Below, in pieces: positions 9,096 to 19,373 of a DNA stretch of 64,000 nt. How positions within the stretch are numbered: the stretch's first letter is position 1; the number at the start of each line of letters is the position of its first letter. Source of the DNA: Aeromonas tecta (lineage in GTDB: Bacteria > Pseudomonadota > Gammaproteobacteria > Enterobacterales > Aeromonadaceae); the NCBI RefSeq assembly GCF_000820185.1, contig NZ_CDCA01000034.1, forward strand, positions 62,001-126,000, written 5' to 3'. The notes under the pieces were generated by a model. It saw nothing but the letters and a program-made list of their open reading frames with translations, was not told the origin of the DNA and made no database searches. Both the position numbers and the translations under genes were made by a program.

Positions 9096-9563
9096 TTAGC
9101 CCCAGGGCATGATGGGAACCGCGCTCACTGCGCTTTTATAGGAGCCATCCACCAATTTGGTGCTGTAAGTCAGATAAACCAGGGCGTTACGCTTTTCGTC
9201 GTAAAAACGCACCACTTTCTGCTCCTTGAACACCAGCGAGGTGCTGACGTCGAACACCTCTTCCCCTGCCTTCAGCTTGGCAGGCAGGGTGATGGGGCCC
9301 GTCTGGTGGCAGGAGAGCGATGCGTGGGAGGGATCTTCGGCCAGCCCCAGCCCGCCCTTGACGCCCCCGGTCTTGGGACGCGCCAGATAGCAGGCGACGC
9401 CGTCGATCTTGGGATCATCGAACGCCTCGATCACTATCTTGTGGTTGGGGCCGACCAGCTGGAAGGCGGTACTCACCTCGCCGATGGGATCGGCCTTGTC
9501 CGCGAGAGCGGGGCCGGCGAGCAGCGCGGCCATCAGCGGTAGCAGGATACGAGCATAGGACAT
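9096..9563 (-). CDS. creA: CreA family periplasmic protein
   Basis: 155 aa from the ATG at 9563, which has a perfect AGGAGG 7 nt upstream; an upstream frame-extending start at 9584 is less likely. Signal peptide ([16 protein letters not shown]) followed by the CreA signature ([28 protein letters not shown], split by no gap) and two Cys (VACYLAR, LSCHQT) that could pair. Function unknown. The gene is closely coupled to the Mpo1-like gene just upstream (its stop codon lies near 9581). Confidence 0.88.
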   Translation of the reverse strand: MSYARILLPLMAALLAGPALADKADPIGEVSTAFQLVGPNHKIVIEAFDDPKIDGVACYLARPKTGGVKGGLGLAEDPSHASLSCHQTGPITLPAKLKAGEEVFDVSTSLVFKEQKVVRFYDEKRNALVYLTYSTKLVDGSYKSAVSAVPIMPWG

Positions 9564-9580
9564 TGAGATTCCTCCTGGCC

Positions 9581-10030
9581 TCATCTGTAGGGAAGGCCCA
9601 AACGACTATAGAGACTGGCCAGCACCCAGGCGGGGCCAATCAGCAGAAATTGCAGGTCGGTGAGGAAGGAGGGGCGTTTGCCCTCGATCTTGTGGCCGAC
9701 AAACTGAGCTATCCAGAGCAGCCCGAAACCGATTAGCGCCGGCAGCAGCAGAGGCCCGCGCCACAGCGCACAGGCAATCAGCCCAAGTCCGGTGAGCCCC
9801 GCCATGCCCCAAAACAGGGGGCGTGACAGGCGCAGGTAGAACAGCAGCACCGGGATGGCCGCCACCATCGCCCAGTTGAGCCCAAGCGGCAGCGGCCCTC
9901 GAGGCAGGCACCACAGTAAGGCGAGCCCGCACAGGTAGATACCGGGCACCGCCACCTTGTGGATCGCCACGTTGACCGGGTGGCGGTGGCTCTGGCCGTA
10001 GTCGCTGAACCATTCATCGAGTCGTTTCAT
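9581..10030 (-). CDS. Mpo1-like (DUF962) membrane protein
   Basis: 149 aa with about four hydrophobic segments. The N-terminal motif [16 protein letters not shown] and the later [11 protein letters not shown] are the conserved His-containing blocks of the DUF962/Mpo1 family, whose yeast member is an Fe(II)-dependent 2-hydroxy fatty acid dioxygenase in sphingolipid alpha-oxidation. The bacterial role is unproven. The RBS is GGAGGTGCC before ATG. It is probably co-transcribed with creA. Confidence 0.8.
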   Translation of the reverse strand: MKRLDEWFSDYGQSHRHPVNVAIHKVAVPGIYLCGLALLWCLPRGPLPLGLNWAMVAAIPVLLFYLRLSRPLFWGMAGLTGLGLIACALWRGPLLLPALIGFGLLWIAQFVGHKIEGKRPSFLTDLQFLLIGPAWVLASLYSRLGLPYR

Positions 10031-10129
10031 GGCACCTCCCTGGTGCTTGTGGTTGAAACAAATTCCCCGCTGTCCTTGCGAGGTTCAGAGGCCTGTGATC
10101 CGTGATTACGAGGCTGTGCATCGGCGTTA

Positions 10130-10993
10130 TCACTGCCCCTGCTGGGGCGGATAATCCCAATATTGGGCCGGAATGCTCCTGAGCAAGGGGGTCATGTCCG
10201 GATTGACCAGCGGTATGGTCAATCGCTGCGCCAGGTTGGCGCTGGCCAGGGCCTCGCGGATCCTGGGATTGTCGCGGAAGAACTGCATGAAGCTGCCATC
10301 GGCATAGGCCCGCTCCAGCCCGGTCTGGATCGCCTTGGCCAGCTTGGGCTCCGTCGGGCTGACGAAGAAGAATTCGGCGAAGGGGTAGCGCAGCAACAGG
10401 TGTTGTTCGACGACGAGATTGGGGTACTGGCCGAGCAGCTCGCGGTGTTCGGCGAAGACTTCCACCAGACCACGGGGGAAGAAGTCGAGCTTGTCGCCGT
10501 CGTTGATCAGGCGGAACAGGTTGCTGTATCGGCCCGCATAGGTCGGAATGCCTGCATGCTCCAGGATCTTGTTGTCGGCCCAGCCGACGCCCTGGGCGGC
10601 TTTCATGTTCTTGAGGTCAGCCAGGGAGTTCACCTGGTTGAACTTCTCTTGGGCATCGCTGTGGATGAGGGAGATCCTCAGTCCTTCCAGGCCGCGAAAC
10701 AGCGGGATGGGAACCGGGATGAGGAAGGATTCGAGGGTGCTGGAGGTGCCCATCCAGAACACATTGATGGTTTTGCCCTTGCGCAGCTCTTGCTGCAGGC
10801 TGAATTGATTGAGATTGAGTTCGACCCGTTCCAGCTTGAAGGGCTGCTCGGCACGGTTGAGTGCCAGCTCCAGCAGCTTGAGCTGATATTCGTTATCGAG
10901 ATCGTTGATCGGTCGGCTGGGGACCTTGACGGTGAGAGTCTGTGCTTGTGCCAGCAGCGGCAGGCACAAACACAGCTTGATGAGCCATTTCAC
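10130..10993 (-). CDS. periplasmic solute-binding-like protein (PBP type II)
   Basis: 287 aa with a signal peptide (MKWLIKLCLCLPLLAQAQ). The remainder resembles extracellular solute-binding proteins of the amino-acid/GGDEF-sensor type: LLELALNRAEQPF at the start, SLADLKNMKAAQGVGWADNKIL in the middle and a final AKAIQTGLERAYADGSFMQFF helix. No ABC permease or ATPase adjoins it, so it may be an orphan sensor or binding protein; the ligand is unknown. Confidence 0.7.
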   Translation of the reverse strand: MKWLIKLCLCLPLLAQAQTLTVKVPSRPINDLDNEYQLKLLELALNRAEQPFKLERVELNLNQFSLQQELRKGKTINVFWMGTSSTLESFLIPVPIPLFRGLEGLRISLIHSDAQEKFNQVNSLADLKNMKAAQGVGWADNKILEHAGIPTYAGRYSNLFRLINDGDKLDFFPRGLVEVFAEHRELLGQYPNLVVEQHLLLRYPFAEFFFVSPTEPKLAKAIQTGLERAYADGSFMQFFRDNPRIREALASANLAQRLTIPLVNPDMTPLLRSIPAQYWDYPPQQGQ

Positions 10994-10999
10994 TCTCTG

Positions 11000-11036
11000 C
11001 TCTCCTGATAGATTCCGGGACTTGCCCGGAGTCTAT
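11000..11036 (-). terminator. hairpin downstream of the DksA-type gene
   Basis: An inverted repeat (CTGATAGA..CCGGG / CCCGG..TCTATCAG) lies between the DksA-type gene and the binding-protein gene. It has no T run, so it is perhaps a processing or attenuation structure. Confidence 0.4.
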
Positions 11037-11044
11037 CAGAAGAA

Positions 11045-11431
11045 TCAGGCGACGCGACGGAACACGTGGGTATCGTTGAATTCCTTGGTGCTCTGACACT
11101 CGACGCAGAAACGGGACTCAGGACGAGCCTGCAACCGCTTGAGAGAAATCTCGTCACCGCAGGATTCGCAGTAGCCAAACTCCCCTTCATTGATGCGTTT
11201 CAACGCCCCTCGCAGCTTGCGCAGATGCAGCTTGTCGTGCTCGATGCGATTCAGCTCCAGACGGCGGGCCTCCTCGATGCTGGCACGGTCAATTTCATCA
11301 GCCATCTCGTTGGTATCGGTGGCAATGGCCTGGCTGGCTTGGGAGTTGAGACGTTCTTCAAGCTCGACAATTTGTCGCTCGATCTGACCCTTGTAAAAGG
11401 CCAGTTGGTCTTCAGTCATGAAATCACACAT
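11045..11431 (-). CDS. DksA/TraR-family C4 zinc-finger protein
   Basis: 128 aa. An N-terminal coiled coil (about 5-75) carries the acidic tip sequence DEIDRAS, followed by a complete four-Cys zinc finger (CESC x17 CVEC). This is the layout of the RNA polymerase secondary-channel regulators DksA/TraR. It is shorter than canonical DksA (about 150 aa), so it is most likely a paralogue rather than the housekeeping copy. An ATG four codons in (11419) is an alternative start; neither has a strong SD. It is divergent from the polyamine cluster. Confidence 0.82.
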   Translation of the reverse strand: MCDFMTEDQLAFYKGQIERQIVELEERLNSQASQAIATDTNEMADEIDRASIEEARRLELNRIEHDKLHLRKLRGALKRINEGEFGYCESCGDEISLKRLQARPESRFCVECQSTKEFNDTHVFRRVA

Positions 11432-11513
11432 ATGGTTTACTACCAGTCAGTTTCCCAATTTTCCCTATTTATGGGGGCTGTCTGCGTGCAGACCAAGCCC
11501 CTGCATCCCGATT

Positions 11514-11530
11514 TGCACCAAATCCATGCA
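11514..11530 (+). promoter_or_regulatory. NtrC-like enhancer site 1
   Basis: TGCACCAAATCCATGCA fits the 17-bp NtrC palindrome (TGCACCA-N3-TGGTGCA) at 11 of 14 defined positions by eye, with strong outer arms. It lies about 160 bp upstream of the sigma-54 promoter, a normal enhancer distance. Confidence 0.5.
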
Positions 11531-11555
11531 GGAGAGTGCAAATCAGGGCGGGCCT

Positions 11556-11572
11556 TGTACCAAAAAAATGCA
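11556..11572 (+). promoter_or_regulatory. NtrC-like enhancer site 2
   Basis: TGTACCAAAAAAATGCA is a second, weaker NtrC-like palindrome. It is 42 bp downstream of the first, that is four helical turns, so two dimers would lie on the same DNA face. Confidence 0.4.
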
Positions 11573-11671
11573 GGCCTGCAAAGCATCTTGGGTAAGGATT
11601 GTGCGCCCTTGCAAAGAAATGGCCCTTTTCCGACAGGCTCTGACTGAGAACTTACCCTGCGCAACCCGCCG

Positions 11672-11688
11672 TTGGCATTGGGCTTGCA
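11672..11688 (+). promoter_or_regulatory. sigma-54 promoter of the polyamine cluster
   Basis: TTGGCATTGGGCTTGCA has GG at -24 and GC at -12 with the exact spacing of the RpoN consensus (YTGGCACG-N4-TTGCW), deviating only at CG after TGGCA. Transcription would start near 11700, giving a leader of about 190 nt before the synthetase gene. Confidence 0.65.
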
Positions 11689-11778
11689 GTGAGTTGATTG
11701 CGCTACAAGGTGTTTAGTATTTGGTGCCGGCGTGGTCATTATATAGGCCATTGTTTATAGTTTTTTAAACACCACCGC

Positions 11779-11808
11779 TTGACAAAGGCCATTATCACGG
11801 GCTTTTAT
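11779..11808 (+). promoter_or_regulatory. possible sigma-70 promoter of the polyamine cluster
   Basis: A perfect TTGACA is followed after 18 nt by TTTTAT. It could provide basal transcription independent of the sigma-54 promoter. Confidence 0.35.
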
Positions 11809-11893
11809 GGTGTGGTCGATTACAATTTCTTAACAATGGTGTTCCTTATATTAGACACCCTTGCCAATGACAACCGTAGAGTCGGGGTTTAAC

Positions 11894-13225
11894 ATGGACA
11901 GTATCAAGGGCTGGATGGAGAGCAATCGCATCACGGAAGTGGAGTGCCTGTTTCCGGATTTCACCGGTAATGCCCGAGGCAAGATCATTCCAGCCAATAA
12001 GTTTTTGCGCGAAGGGGGCATGCGGCTACCCGAGGTCATCTTCACCCAGACGGTGACCGGCGAGTATCCGGATGACGACAGCATGATTGACCCGCTGGAG
12101 CGGGACATGCAGCTCTATCCCGATCCCAACACCATTCGTTTCGTGCCCTGGGCGCTGGAGCCAACCGCTCAGGTGATCCACGACTGTTTCGACATCAATG
12201 GCAAGCTCATCGACATCGCGCCGCGTTCCGTGCTGCGTCGGGTCCTGTCATTTTATGAGAAGCAGGGCTGGAAGCCGGTGGTGGCCCCCGAGCTCGAATT
12301 CTATCTGGTCAAGCGCAACGAAGACCCCGACTATCCGCTGGTGCCGCCGGTGGGCCGTAACGGCCGCCCCGAGACTGCCCGTCAGTCGTTCAGCATCGAT
12401 GCGGTCAACGAATTCGACCCCATCTTCGAGGACATGTACGACTACTGCGAAGCGCAGGAGCTGGAGGTCGATACCCTGATCCACGAATCAGGTGCCGCCC
12501 AGATGGAGATCAACTTCCTGCACGGTGACCCCATCGATCTGGCGGATCAGGTGTTCCTGTTCAAGCGCACCATGCGCGAAGCGGCGCACAAGCACGGCAT
12601 CTATGCCACCTTCATGGCCAAGCCCATGAGTGACGAGCCGGGCTCTGCCATGCACATCCACCAGAGCCTGGAGGATGCCGAAGGCCGTAACCTGTTTGGC
12701 ACGGACAATGGCGGCAATACCGAGCAGTTCATGCACTTCATCGCCGGGCTGCAAAAATACACCCCGGCGGTGACCGCGCTGCTGGCACCGAACGTCAACT
12801 CCTACCGCCGCCTCACCTTCGGCGAGAGCGCGCCACGCAACGTGCAGTGGGGCGTGGAAAACCGTACCTGCGGGTTGCGAGTGCCCTTCTCCGAGGCGAG
12901 CGCCCGTCGGGTCGAGAACCGCTTCGCCGGGGCTGACGCCAATCCCTACCTGGCATTGGCTGCGACCCTGGCCTGTGGTTACCTCGGCATGATGGAGAAG
13001 CTGGAGCCGCTGCAGGAGATGAAGTCGAGCGCCTATGACCTGCCCTACAGCCTGCCCCGCTCGCTGGAGGAGGCCCTGAGCCACCTGGAGCAGTGTGAAC
13101 CCATCAAGGAGATGTTGGGGGAGCGCTTCATTCGTGCCTTCGTCGCGGTCAAGCGCAAGGAGTACGAGACCTACTTCGGGGTGATCAGCCGTTGGGAGCG
13201 GGAATTCCTGCTGTTGAACGTCTGA
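11894..13225 (+). CDS. puuA: gamma-glutamylputrescine synthetase-type glutamine synthetase homologue
   Basis: 443 aa from the ATG at 11894 (GGGG 6 nt upstream); starts at 11861 (TTG) or 11867 are in frame but lack an RBS. It shows the glutamine-synthetase fold: PELEFYLV and QMEINFLHGD metal motifs, GSAMHIHQSL, LAPNVNSYRR and ENRTCGLRVP. It belongs to the PuuA/SpuI clade rather than GlnA: no adenylylation-site loop is recognisable and it heads a polyamine cluster. Likely reaction: putrescine (or another polyamine) + glutamate + ATP to the gamma-glutamyl derivative, the first step of polyamine use as a nitrogen source. Confidence 0.85.
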   Translation: MDSIKGWMESNRITEVECLFPDFTGNARGKIIPANKFLREGGMRLPEVIFTQTVTGEYPDDDSMIDPLERDMQLYPDPNTIRFVPWALEPTAQVIHDCFDINGKLIDIAPRSVLRRVLSFYEKQGWKPVVAPELEFYLVKRNEDPDYPLVPPVGRNGRPETARQSFSIDAVNEFDPIFEDMYDYCEAQELEVDTLIHESGAAQMEINFLHGDPIDLADQVFLFKRTMREAAHKHGIYATFMAKPMSDEPGSAMHIHQSLEDAEGRNLFGTDNGGNTEQFMHFIAGLQKYTPAVTALLAPNVNSYRRLTFGESAPRNVQWGVENRTCGLRVPFSEASARRVENRFAGADANPYLALAATLACGYLGMMEKLEPLQEMKSSAYDLPYSLPRSLEEALSHLEQCEPIKEMLGERFIRAFVAVKRKEYETYFGVISRWEREFLLLNV

Positions 13226-13263
13226 TACCGGTGCGTGCAAGGTGCACGCACCCCCTGCCTGGG

Positions 13264-13287
13264 GAGAGGCTGATACCGGCCTCTCCC
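13264..13287 (+). terminator. hairpin in the puuA-aminotransferase gap
   Basis: GAGAGGC / GCCTCTC stem around TGATACCG, with no T run. A second stem (GTGCGTGC / GCACGCAC) lies at about 13230-13251. They probably modulate rather than end the operon transcript. Confidence 0.35.
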
Positions 13288-13448
13288 TCATCGTGACAAG
13301 AACGCGCCGCGCACTGGGCCAGATACCGCCCGTGCATGGCCGTGCGCGGAGGCCAACGAGCCTCTCCCGCTCAATATCGATGGTTACCTGCCACCTTATT
13401 GATTCATAAACGAATACTGCTTAAATCGATGGAACCGAGGAGCAAGTA

Positions 13449-14810
13449 ATGCAGCATACTACCCGTGAGTGGCAGCAATTGGATGCCAGCCACCATCTGC
13501 ACCCTTTTAGTGACTTTCAAGCCCTGAACAAGAAGGGCAGCCGCATCATCACCAAGGCCGAGGGCGTCTACCTGGAAGACTCCGAAGGGCGCCGCATCCT
13601 GGACGGGATGGCGGGCCTGTGGTGCGTCAACATGGGCTACGGCCGCCAGGAACTGGTGGATGCCGCCACCAAACAGATGCAGCAACTGCCCTATTACAAC
13701 CTGTTCTTCCAGACCAGCCATCCGCCCGCCGCCGAGCTGGCGACCCTGCTGGCCGAGATCACGCCGGCCCATCTCAACCACGTTTTCTTCACCGGCTCGG
13801 GCTCCGAGTGCAACGATACTGTGCTGCGCATGGTGCGCCACTACTGGGCCAGCAAGGGGCAACCGGACAAGCAGGTGATCATCAGTCGCCACAATGCCTA
13901 TCACGGCTCGACCGTGGCCGGTGCCAGCCTGGGTGGGATGAAAGGCATGCACGCTCAGGGCGGTCTGCCGATCCCCGGCATAGTGCACATCGACCAGCCC
14001 TATCACTTCGGTGAAGGGGAGGGAATGAGCGCCCACGAGTTCGGCCTGGAGCGTGCCCGTCAGCTCGAGCTGAAGATCCAGGAACTGGGGGTGGACAAGG
14101 TGGCCGCCTTCATCGGTGAACCCATTCAGGGCGCCGGCGGCGTCATCATTCCGCCCGACAGCTACTGGCCCGAGATTCAGCGTATCTGCGACAAGTACGG
14201 CATCCTGCTCATCGCCGACGAGGTGATCTGCGGTTTCGGTCGCACCGGTCACTGGTTCGCCAGCGAAGATTTCGGCATCAAACCGGATCTGATGTGTCTA
14301 GCCAAGGGCATCACCTCCGGCTACCTGCCGATGGGGGCCGTGATGGTCGGTGACAGGGTCGCCAAGGTGCTGGTGGAAGAGGGGGGCGAGTTCAATCACG
14401 GCTTCACCTATTCCGGTCATCCGGTGGCCTGCGCCGTGGCGATCGCCAACATTACCCTTATGCAGAGCGAAAGCATAGTTAAGCGAATTCATGATAACAT
14501 CGGCCCCTATTTGCAACGTCGCTGGAGCGAATTGGCCGATCACCCGCTGGTGGGAGAAACCCGGGGTAAAGGGCTGGTCGCCGCGTTGGAAATAGTGCAG
14601 GACAAGCAGACCAAGCGCCGCTTCCCAGCCCATCAACAGGCGGGGATGACCTGTCGGGAGTTCTGCTTTAACAATGGCTTGGTGATGAGGGCGGTCGGCG
14701 ATACCATGATCATATCGCCCCCCTTGGTGATCACCGAGGAACAGGTAGATGAATTGGTCAAACTGGCCAGGCTCAGTCTGGATCTGACGGCGGCAAAGCT
14801 GCAGGAATAG
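13449..14810 (+). CDS. spuC: polyamine (putrescine):pyruvate aminotransferase, class III
   Basis: 453 aa. A fold-type I, class III PLP aminotransferase: GSECNDTVLRM, HNAYHGSTVAG, IGEPIQGAGG, the PLP-phosphate and Asp region ADEVICGFGRTG, and the Schiff-base lysine in CLAKGITSGY (about residue 287). Closest in style to SpuC, which converts putrescine or cadaverine to the aminoaldehyde with pyruvate. RBS GAGGAGC about 6 nt before ATG. Its position between the synthetase and the transporter supports a polyamine-catabolic role; a beta-alanine:pyruvate role is the main alternative. Confidence 0.87.
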   Translation: MQHTTREWQQLDASHHLHPFSDFQALNKKGSRIITKAEGVYLEDSEGRRILDGMAGLWCVNMGYGRQELVDAATKQMQQLPYYNLFFQTSHPPAAELATLLAEITPAHLNHVFFTGSGSECNDTVLRMVRHYWASKGQPDKQVIISRHNAYHGSTVAGASLGGMKGMHAQGGLPIPGIVHIDQPYHFGEGEGMSAHEFGLERARQLELKIQELGVDKVAAFIGEPIQGAGGVIIPPDSYWPEIQRICDKYGILLIADEVICGFGRTGHWFASEDFGIKPDLMCLAKGITSGYLPMGAVMVGDRVAKVLVEEGGEFNHGFTYSGHPVACAVAIANITLMQSESIVKRIHDNIGPYLQRRWSELADHPLVGETRGKGLVAALEIVQDKQTKRRFPAHQQAGMTCREFCFNNGLVMRAVGDTMIISPPLVITEEQVDELVKLARLSLDLTAAKLQE

Positions 14811-14852
14811 GCTGAAACCAGGCAGATTGGCTTACGCATACAATTTGCTTAG

Positions 14853-15962
<1,110 letters not shown>

Positions 15963-15973
15963 GTGACGAATAC

Positions 15974-16003
15974 CCCTCCCGGTCCGCAGTTCGGCCGGGA
16001 GGG
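15974..16003 (+). terminator. intercistronic hairpin between the two binding-protein genes
   Basis: A GC-rich stem (CCCTCCCGG / CCGGGAGGG) without a T run follows the first binding-protein gene. Such structures usually stabilise the highly expressed upstream mRNA. Confidence 0.45.
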
Positions 16004-16077
16004 AGGTGACCACCCGACAAGGTTGGACGGCGCGTAAGGATGCGCGACTGGCATTCACACACCATGAGGACTGATAA

Positions 16078-17163
<1,086 letters not shown>

Positions 17164-17165
17164 CC

Positions 17166-17187
17166 TTGGCGCCCACCCCGGGGCGCC
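17166..17187 (+). terminator. hairpin after second binding-protein gene
   Basis: TGGCGCCC / GGGGCGCCA stem directly after the stop codon with no T run, likely an attenuating or mRNA-stabilising element before potG. Confidence 0.4.
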
Positions 17188-17239
17188 AGATTGTCTCTAT
17201 GGATCGGCCACGGCCGGTATCACGTTTGGGAGTGTGGTA

Positions 17240-18394
17240 ATGGCAATAGCCTCCAGTGCCTATAAAAAAGCCCTCGAGGGCAGCCAGCAGCGTAAAGAAG
17301 TGCTGGTGAAAATAGACAGGGTAAGCAAGCAGTTCGACGAAACGCTGGCGGTCGATAATGTCTCTCTCAACATCCATAAGGGGGAGATATTTGCCCTGCT
17401 GGGTGGTTCTGGCTCAGGCAAGTCGACCCTGCTGCGGATGCTGGCCGGGTTCGAGCGTCCCACCGAGGGGCGCCTGTTCCTCGATGGGGTCGACATCACC
17501 GACATGCCGCCCTACGAGCGTCCGATCAACATGATGTTCCAGTCCTACGCCCTGTTCCCCCACATGACGGTGGCGCAGAACATCGCCTTTGGCCTCAAGC
17601 AGGATGGCCTGCCCAAGGCCGAGATCGATGCCCAGGTCGAGGAGATGCTCAAGCTGGTGCAGATGACCCAGTATGCCCGTCGCAAGCCCCATCAGCTCTC
17701 CGGCGGTCAGCGTCAGCGGGTGGCACTGGCCCGTTCATTGGCCAAACGCCCCAAGCTGCTGCTGCTGGATGAACCCATGGGCGCGCTGGACAAGAAACTG
17801 CGCTCAAGGATGCAGCTCGAACTGGTCGAGATCATCGAGCGGGTCGGCGTAACCTGCGTCATGGTGACCCACGATCAGGAAGAGGCCATGACCATGGCCG
17901 AGCGGATCGCCATCATGCACCTCGGCTGCATCGAGCAGATCGGCAGCCCGATGGACATCTACGAGACCCCGGCCAGCCGGCTGGTGTGCGAGTTCATCGG
18001 CAACGTCAACCTGTTTGACGGCCTGCTGGTGGAGGATGAGCAGGACCACGCCACCATCGCCTGTGCGGATCTGGAGCAGCCCATCTACGTGGGTCACGGC
18101 ATCAGTTCGCGCGCCGAGAACAAGAAGGTGAGTTACGCGCTGCGCCCGGAGAAGCTGCTGATGAGCACCCAGAAGCCGAGCGATCTGGAGCACCCCGACT
18201 TCAACTGGACCAAGGGGCTGGTCTACGACATCGCCTATCTGGGCGGTCACTCCGTTTATCACATCCAGCTGCCTTCGGGCAAAATCGTGCAGGCCTTCAT
18301 CGCCAACGCCGAACGCCACGGCAAGCGGCCAACCTGGGATGACCAGGTGTTCCTGTATTGGGAAGATGACAGCGGCGTGGTGTTGCAATCATGA
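17240..18394 (+). CDS. potG: polyamine ABC transporter ATPase PotG
   Basis: 384 aa from the ATG at 17240 (GGGAG 8 nt upstream); a GTG two codons earlier is also possible. Walker A GGSGSGKST, signature LSGGQRQRVALARSLA, Walker B LLLLDEPMGALD and the H-loop VTHDQEEA are all intact, followed by a C-terminal TOBE-type regulatory region. It energises PotH/PotI. Its end overlaps potH by 4 nt (ATGA). Confidence 0.93.
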   Translation: MAIASSAYKKALEGSQQRKEVLVKIDRVSKQFDETLAVDNVSLNIHKGEIFALLGGSGSGKSTLLRMLAGFERPTEGRLFLDGVDITDMPPYERPINMMFQSYALFPHMTVAQNIAFGLKQDGLPKAEIDAQVEEMLKLVQMTQYARRKPHQLSGGQRQRVALARSLAKRPKLLLLDEPMGALDKKLRSRMQLELVEIIERVGVTCVMVTHDQEEAMTMAERIAIMHLGCIEQIGSPMDIYETPASRLVCEFIGNVNLFDGLLVEDEQDHATIACADLEQPIYVGHGISSRAENKKVSYALRPEKLLMSTQKPSDLEHPDFNWTKGLVYDIAYLGGHSVYHIQLPSGKIVQAFIANAERHGKRPTWDDQVFLYWEDDSGVVLQS

Positions 18395-19296
18395 AGGCAT
18401 TGAGACGACTGAAGCGACTGGGCGGGCGCCAGCTGGTGATCGGTATCCCGTTCTTCTGGCTGTTCCTGTTCTTCCTGCTGCCCTTCATCATAGTGGTGAA
18501 GATCAGCTTCGCCGAAGCGGACGTGGCCATCCCGCCCTACACGGACGTGGTGAGCTGGGCCGACAATCAGCTGACCATCTTGCTCAACATGGGCAACTAC
18601 CTGCTGTTGCAGGAGGATGAGCTCTACATCGCGGCCTACCTGGGCTCCCTCAAGATGGCCTTCATCAGCACCCTTCTCTGTCTGCTGATCGGTTATCCCA
18701 TGGCCTACTCCATCGCGCGGGCCAACAAGGAGACCCAGACCGTTCTGCTGCTGCTCATCATGATGCCGACCTGGACTGCGATCCTGATCCGGGTCTACGC
18801 CTGGATGGGGATCCTCAGCAACAACGGCTTGCTCAACAGCCTGCTGATGAGCATCGGCATCGTCGACGAGCCGGTGCAGATCCTCAACACCAACCTGGCG
18901 GTCTATATCGGTATCGTTTACTCCTACCTGCCGTTCATGGTGCTGCCGCTCTATGCCAACCTGGTCAAACACGATCAGAGCCTGCTGGAGGCGGCCTCGG
19001 ATCTCGGCGCCCGCAACCTGACCCGGTTCTGGCAGATCACGGTACCCCTCTCCAAGAACGGCATCATCGCCGGCTGCATGCTGGTGTTTATCCCGGTGGT
19101 GGGTGAGTTCGTGATCCCGGAACTGCTCGGTGGCCCGGAGACCCTGATGATAGGTAAAGTGCTGTGGCAAGAGTTCTTCAACAACCGTGACTGGCCGGTG
19201 GCCTCTGCCCTCGCGGTAGTGATGCTGGCGGTTCTGATAGTCCCGATTATTCTGTTCAACCGCAACCAGGCTAAGGAATTGGAGGGCAAGGTATGA
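18391..19296 (+). CDS. potH: polyamine ABC transporter permease PotH
   Basis: 301 aa, about six transmembrane segments, with the EAA loop EAASDLGARNLTRFWQITVPLS near residue 200 that contacts the ATPase. The start overlaps potG (ATGA). The C-terminal tail LFNRNQAKELEGKV and the following GTATGA are repeated 77 bp downstream as the end of a 26-codon frame (see 19293-19373). Confidence 0.93.
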   Translation: MKALRRLKRLGGRQLVIGIPFFWLFLFFLLPFIIVVKISFAEADVAIPPYTDVVSWADNQLTILLNMGNYLLLQEDELYIAAYLGSLKMAFISTLLCLLIGYPMAYSIARANKETQTVLLLLIMMPTWTAILIRVYAWMGILSNNGLLNSLLMSIGIVDEPVQILNTNLAVYIGIVYSYLPFMVLPLYANLVKHDQSLLEAASDLGARNLTRFWQITVPLSKNGIIAGCMLVFIPVVGEFVIPELLGGPETLMIGKVLWQEFFNNRDWPVASALAVVMLAVLIVPIILFNRNQAKELEGKV

Positions 19297-19373
19297 AAAA
19301 GGAGCTGCTGATAGCCCCCCAGTCATCCCTGTTCAACCGTAATCAGGCCAAAGAGCCGGAGGGTAAAGTATGA
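19252..19373 (+). repeat. 77-bp-spaced direct repeat of the potH 3' end
   Basis: The 45 bases from 19252 (genuine potH tail) recur at 19329-19373 with nine substitutions counted by eye. Seven of the eight altered codons are synonymous; the eighth is Leu to Pro. Both copies end with the same GTATGA stop/start overlap, so the potH-potI junction itself is duplicated. Confidence 0.85.
19293..19373 (+). CDS. 26-codon ORF between potH and potI, relic of duplicated potH tail
   Basis: It starts at the ATG overlapping the potH stop (ATGA) and ends with a TGA that overlaps the potI ATG. The first nine residues (MKKELLIAP) are new. The last 15 (SLFNRNQAKEPEGKV) reproduce the PotH C-terminus. It may only serve to pass ribosomes from potH to potI, or be a non-functional relic. 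It has no hydrophobic segment and no recognisable domain. Confidence 0.5.
   Translation: MKKELLIAPQSSLFNRNQAKEPEGKV

Larger units (their letters stand above)
11432..11893. other. 462-bp divergent intergenic region with polyamine-operon control sites
   Basis: No coding gene is seen here. The region holds an inverted repeat near 11484-11511 (GGGG..CTGC / GCAG..CCCC) close to the DksA-type gene, two NtrC-like palindromes, a sigma-54 promoter and a possible sigma-70 promoter, annotated separately. Confidence 0.6.

Noticed and set aside
13219-13340. Three near copies of TGATACCG about 48-50 bp apart after the synthetase gene as another tail repeat
   Set aside because: Only about 8-10 bases are shared and one copy is explained by a hairpin; too short to claim.
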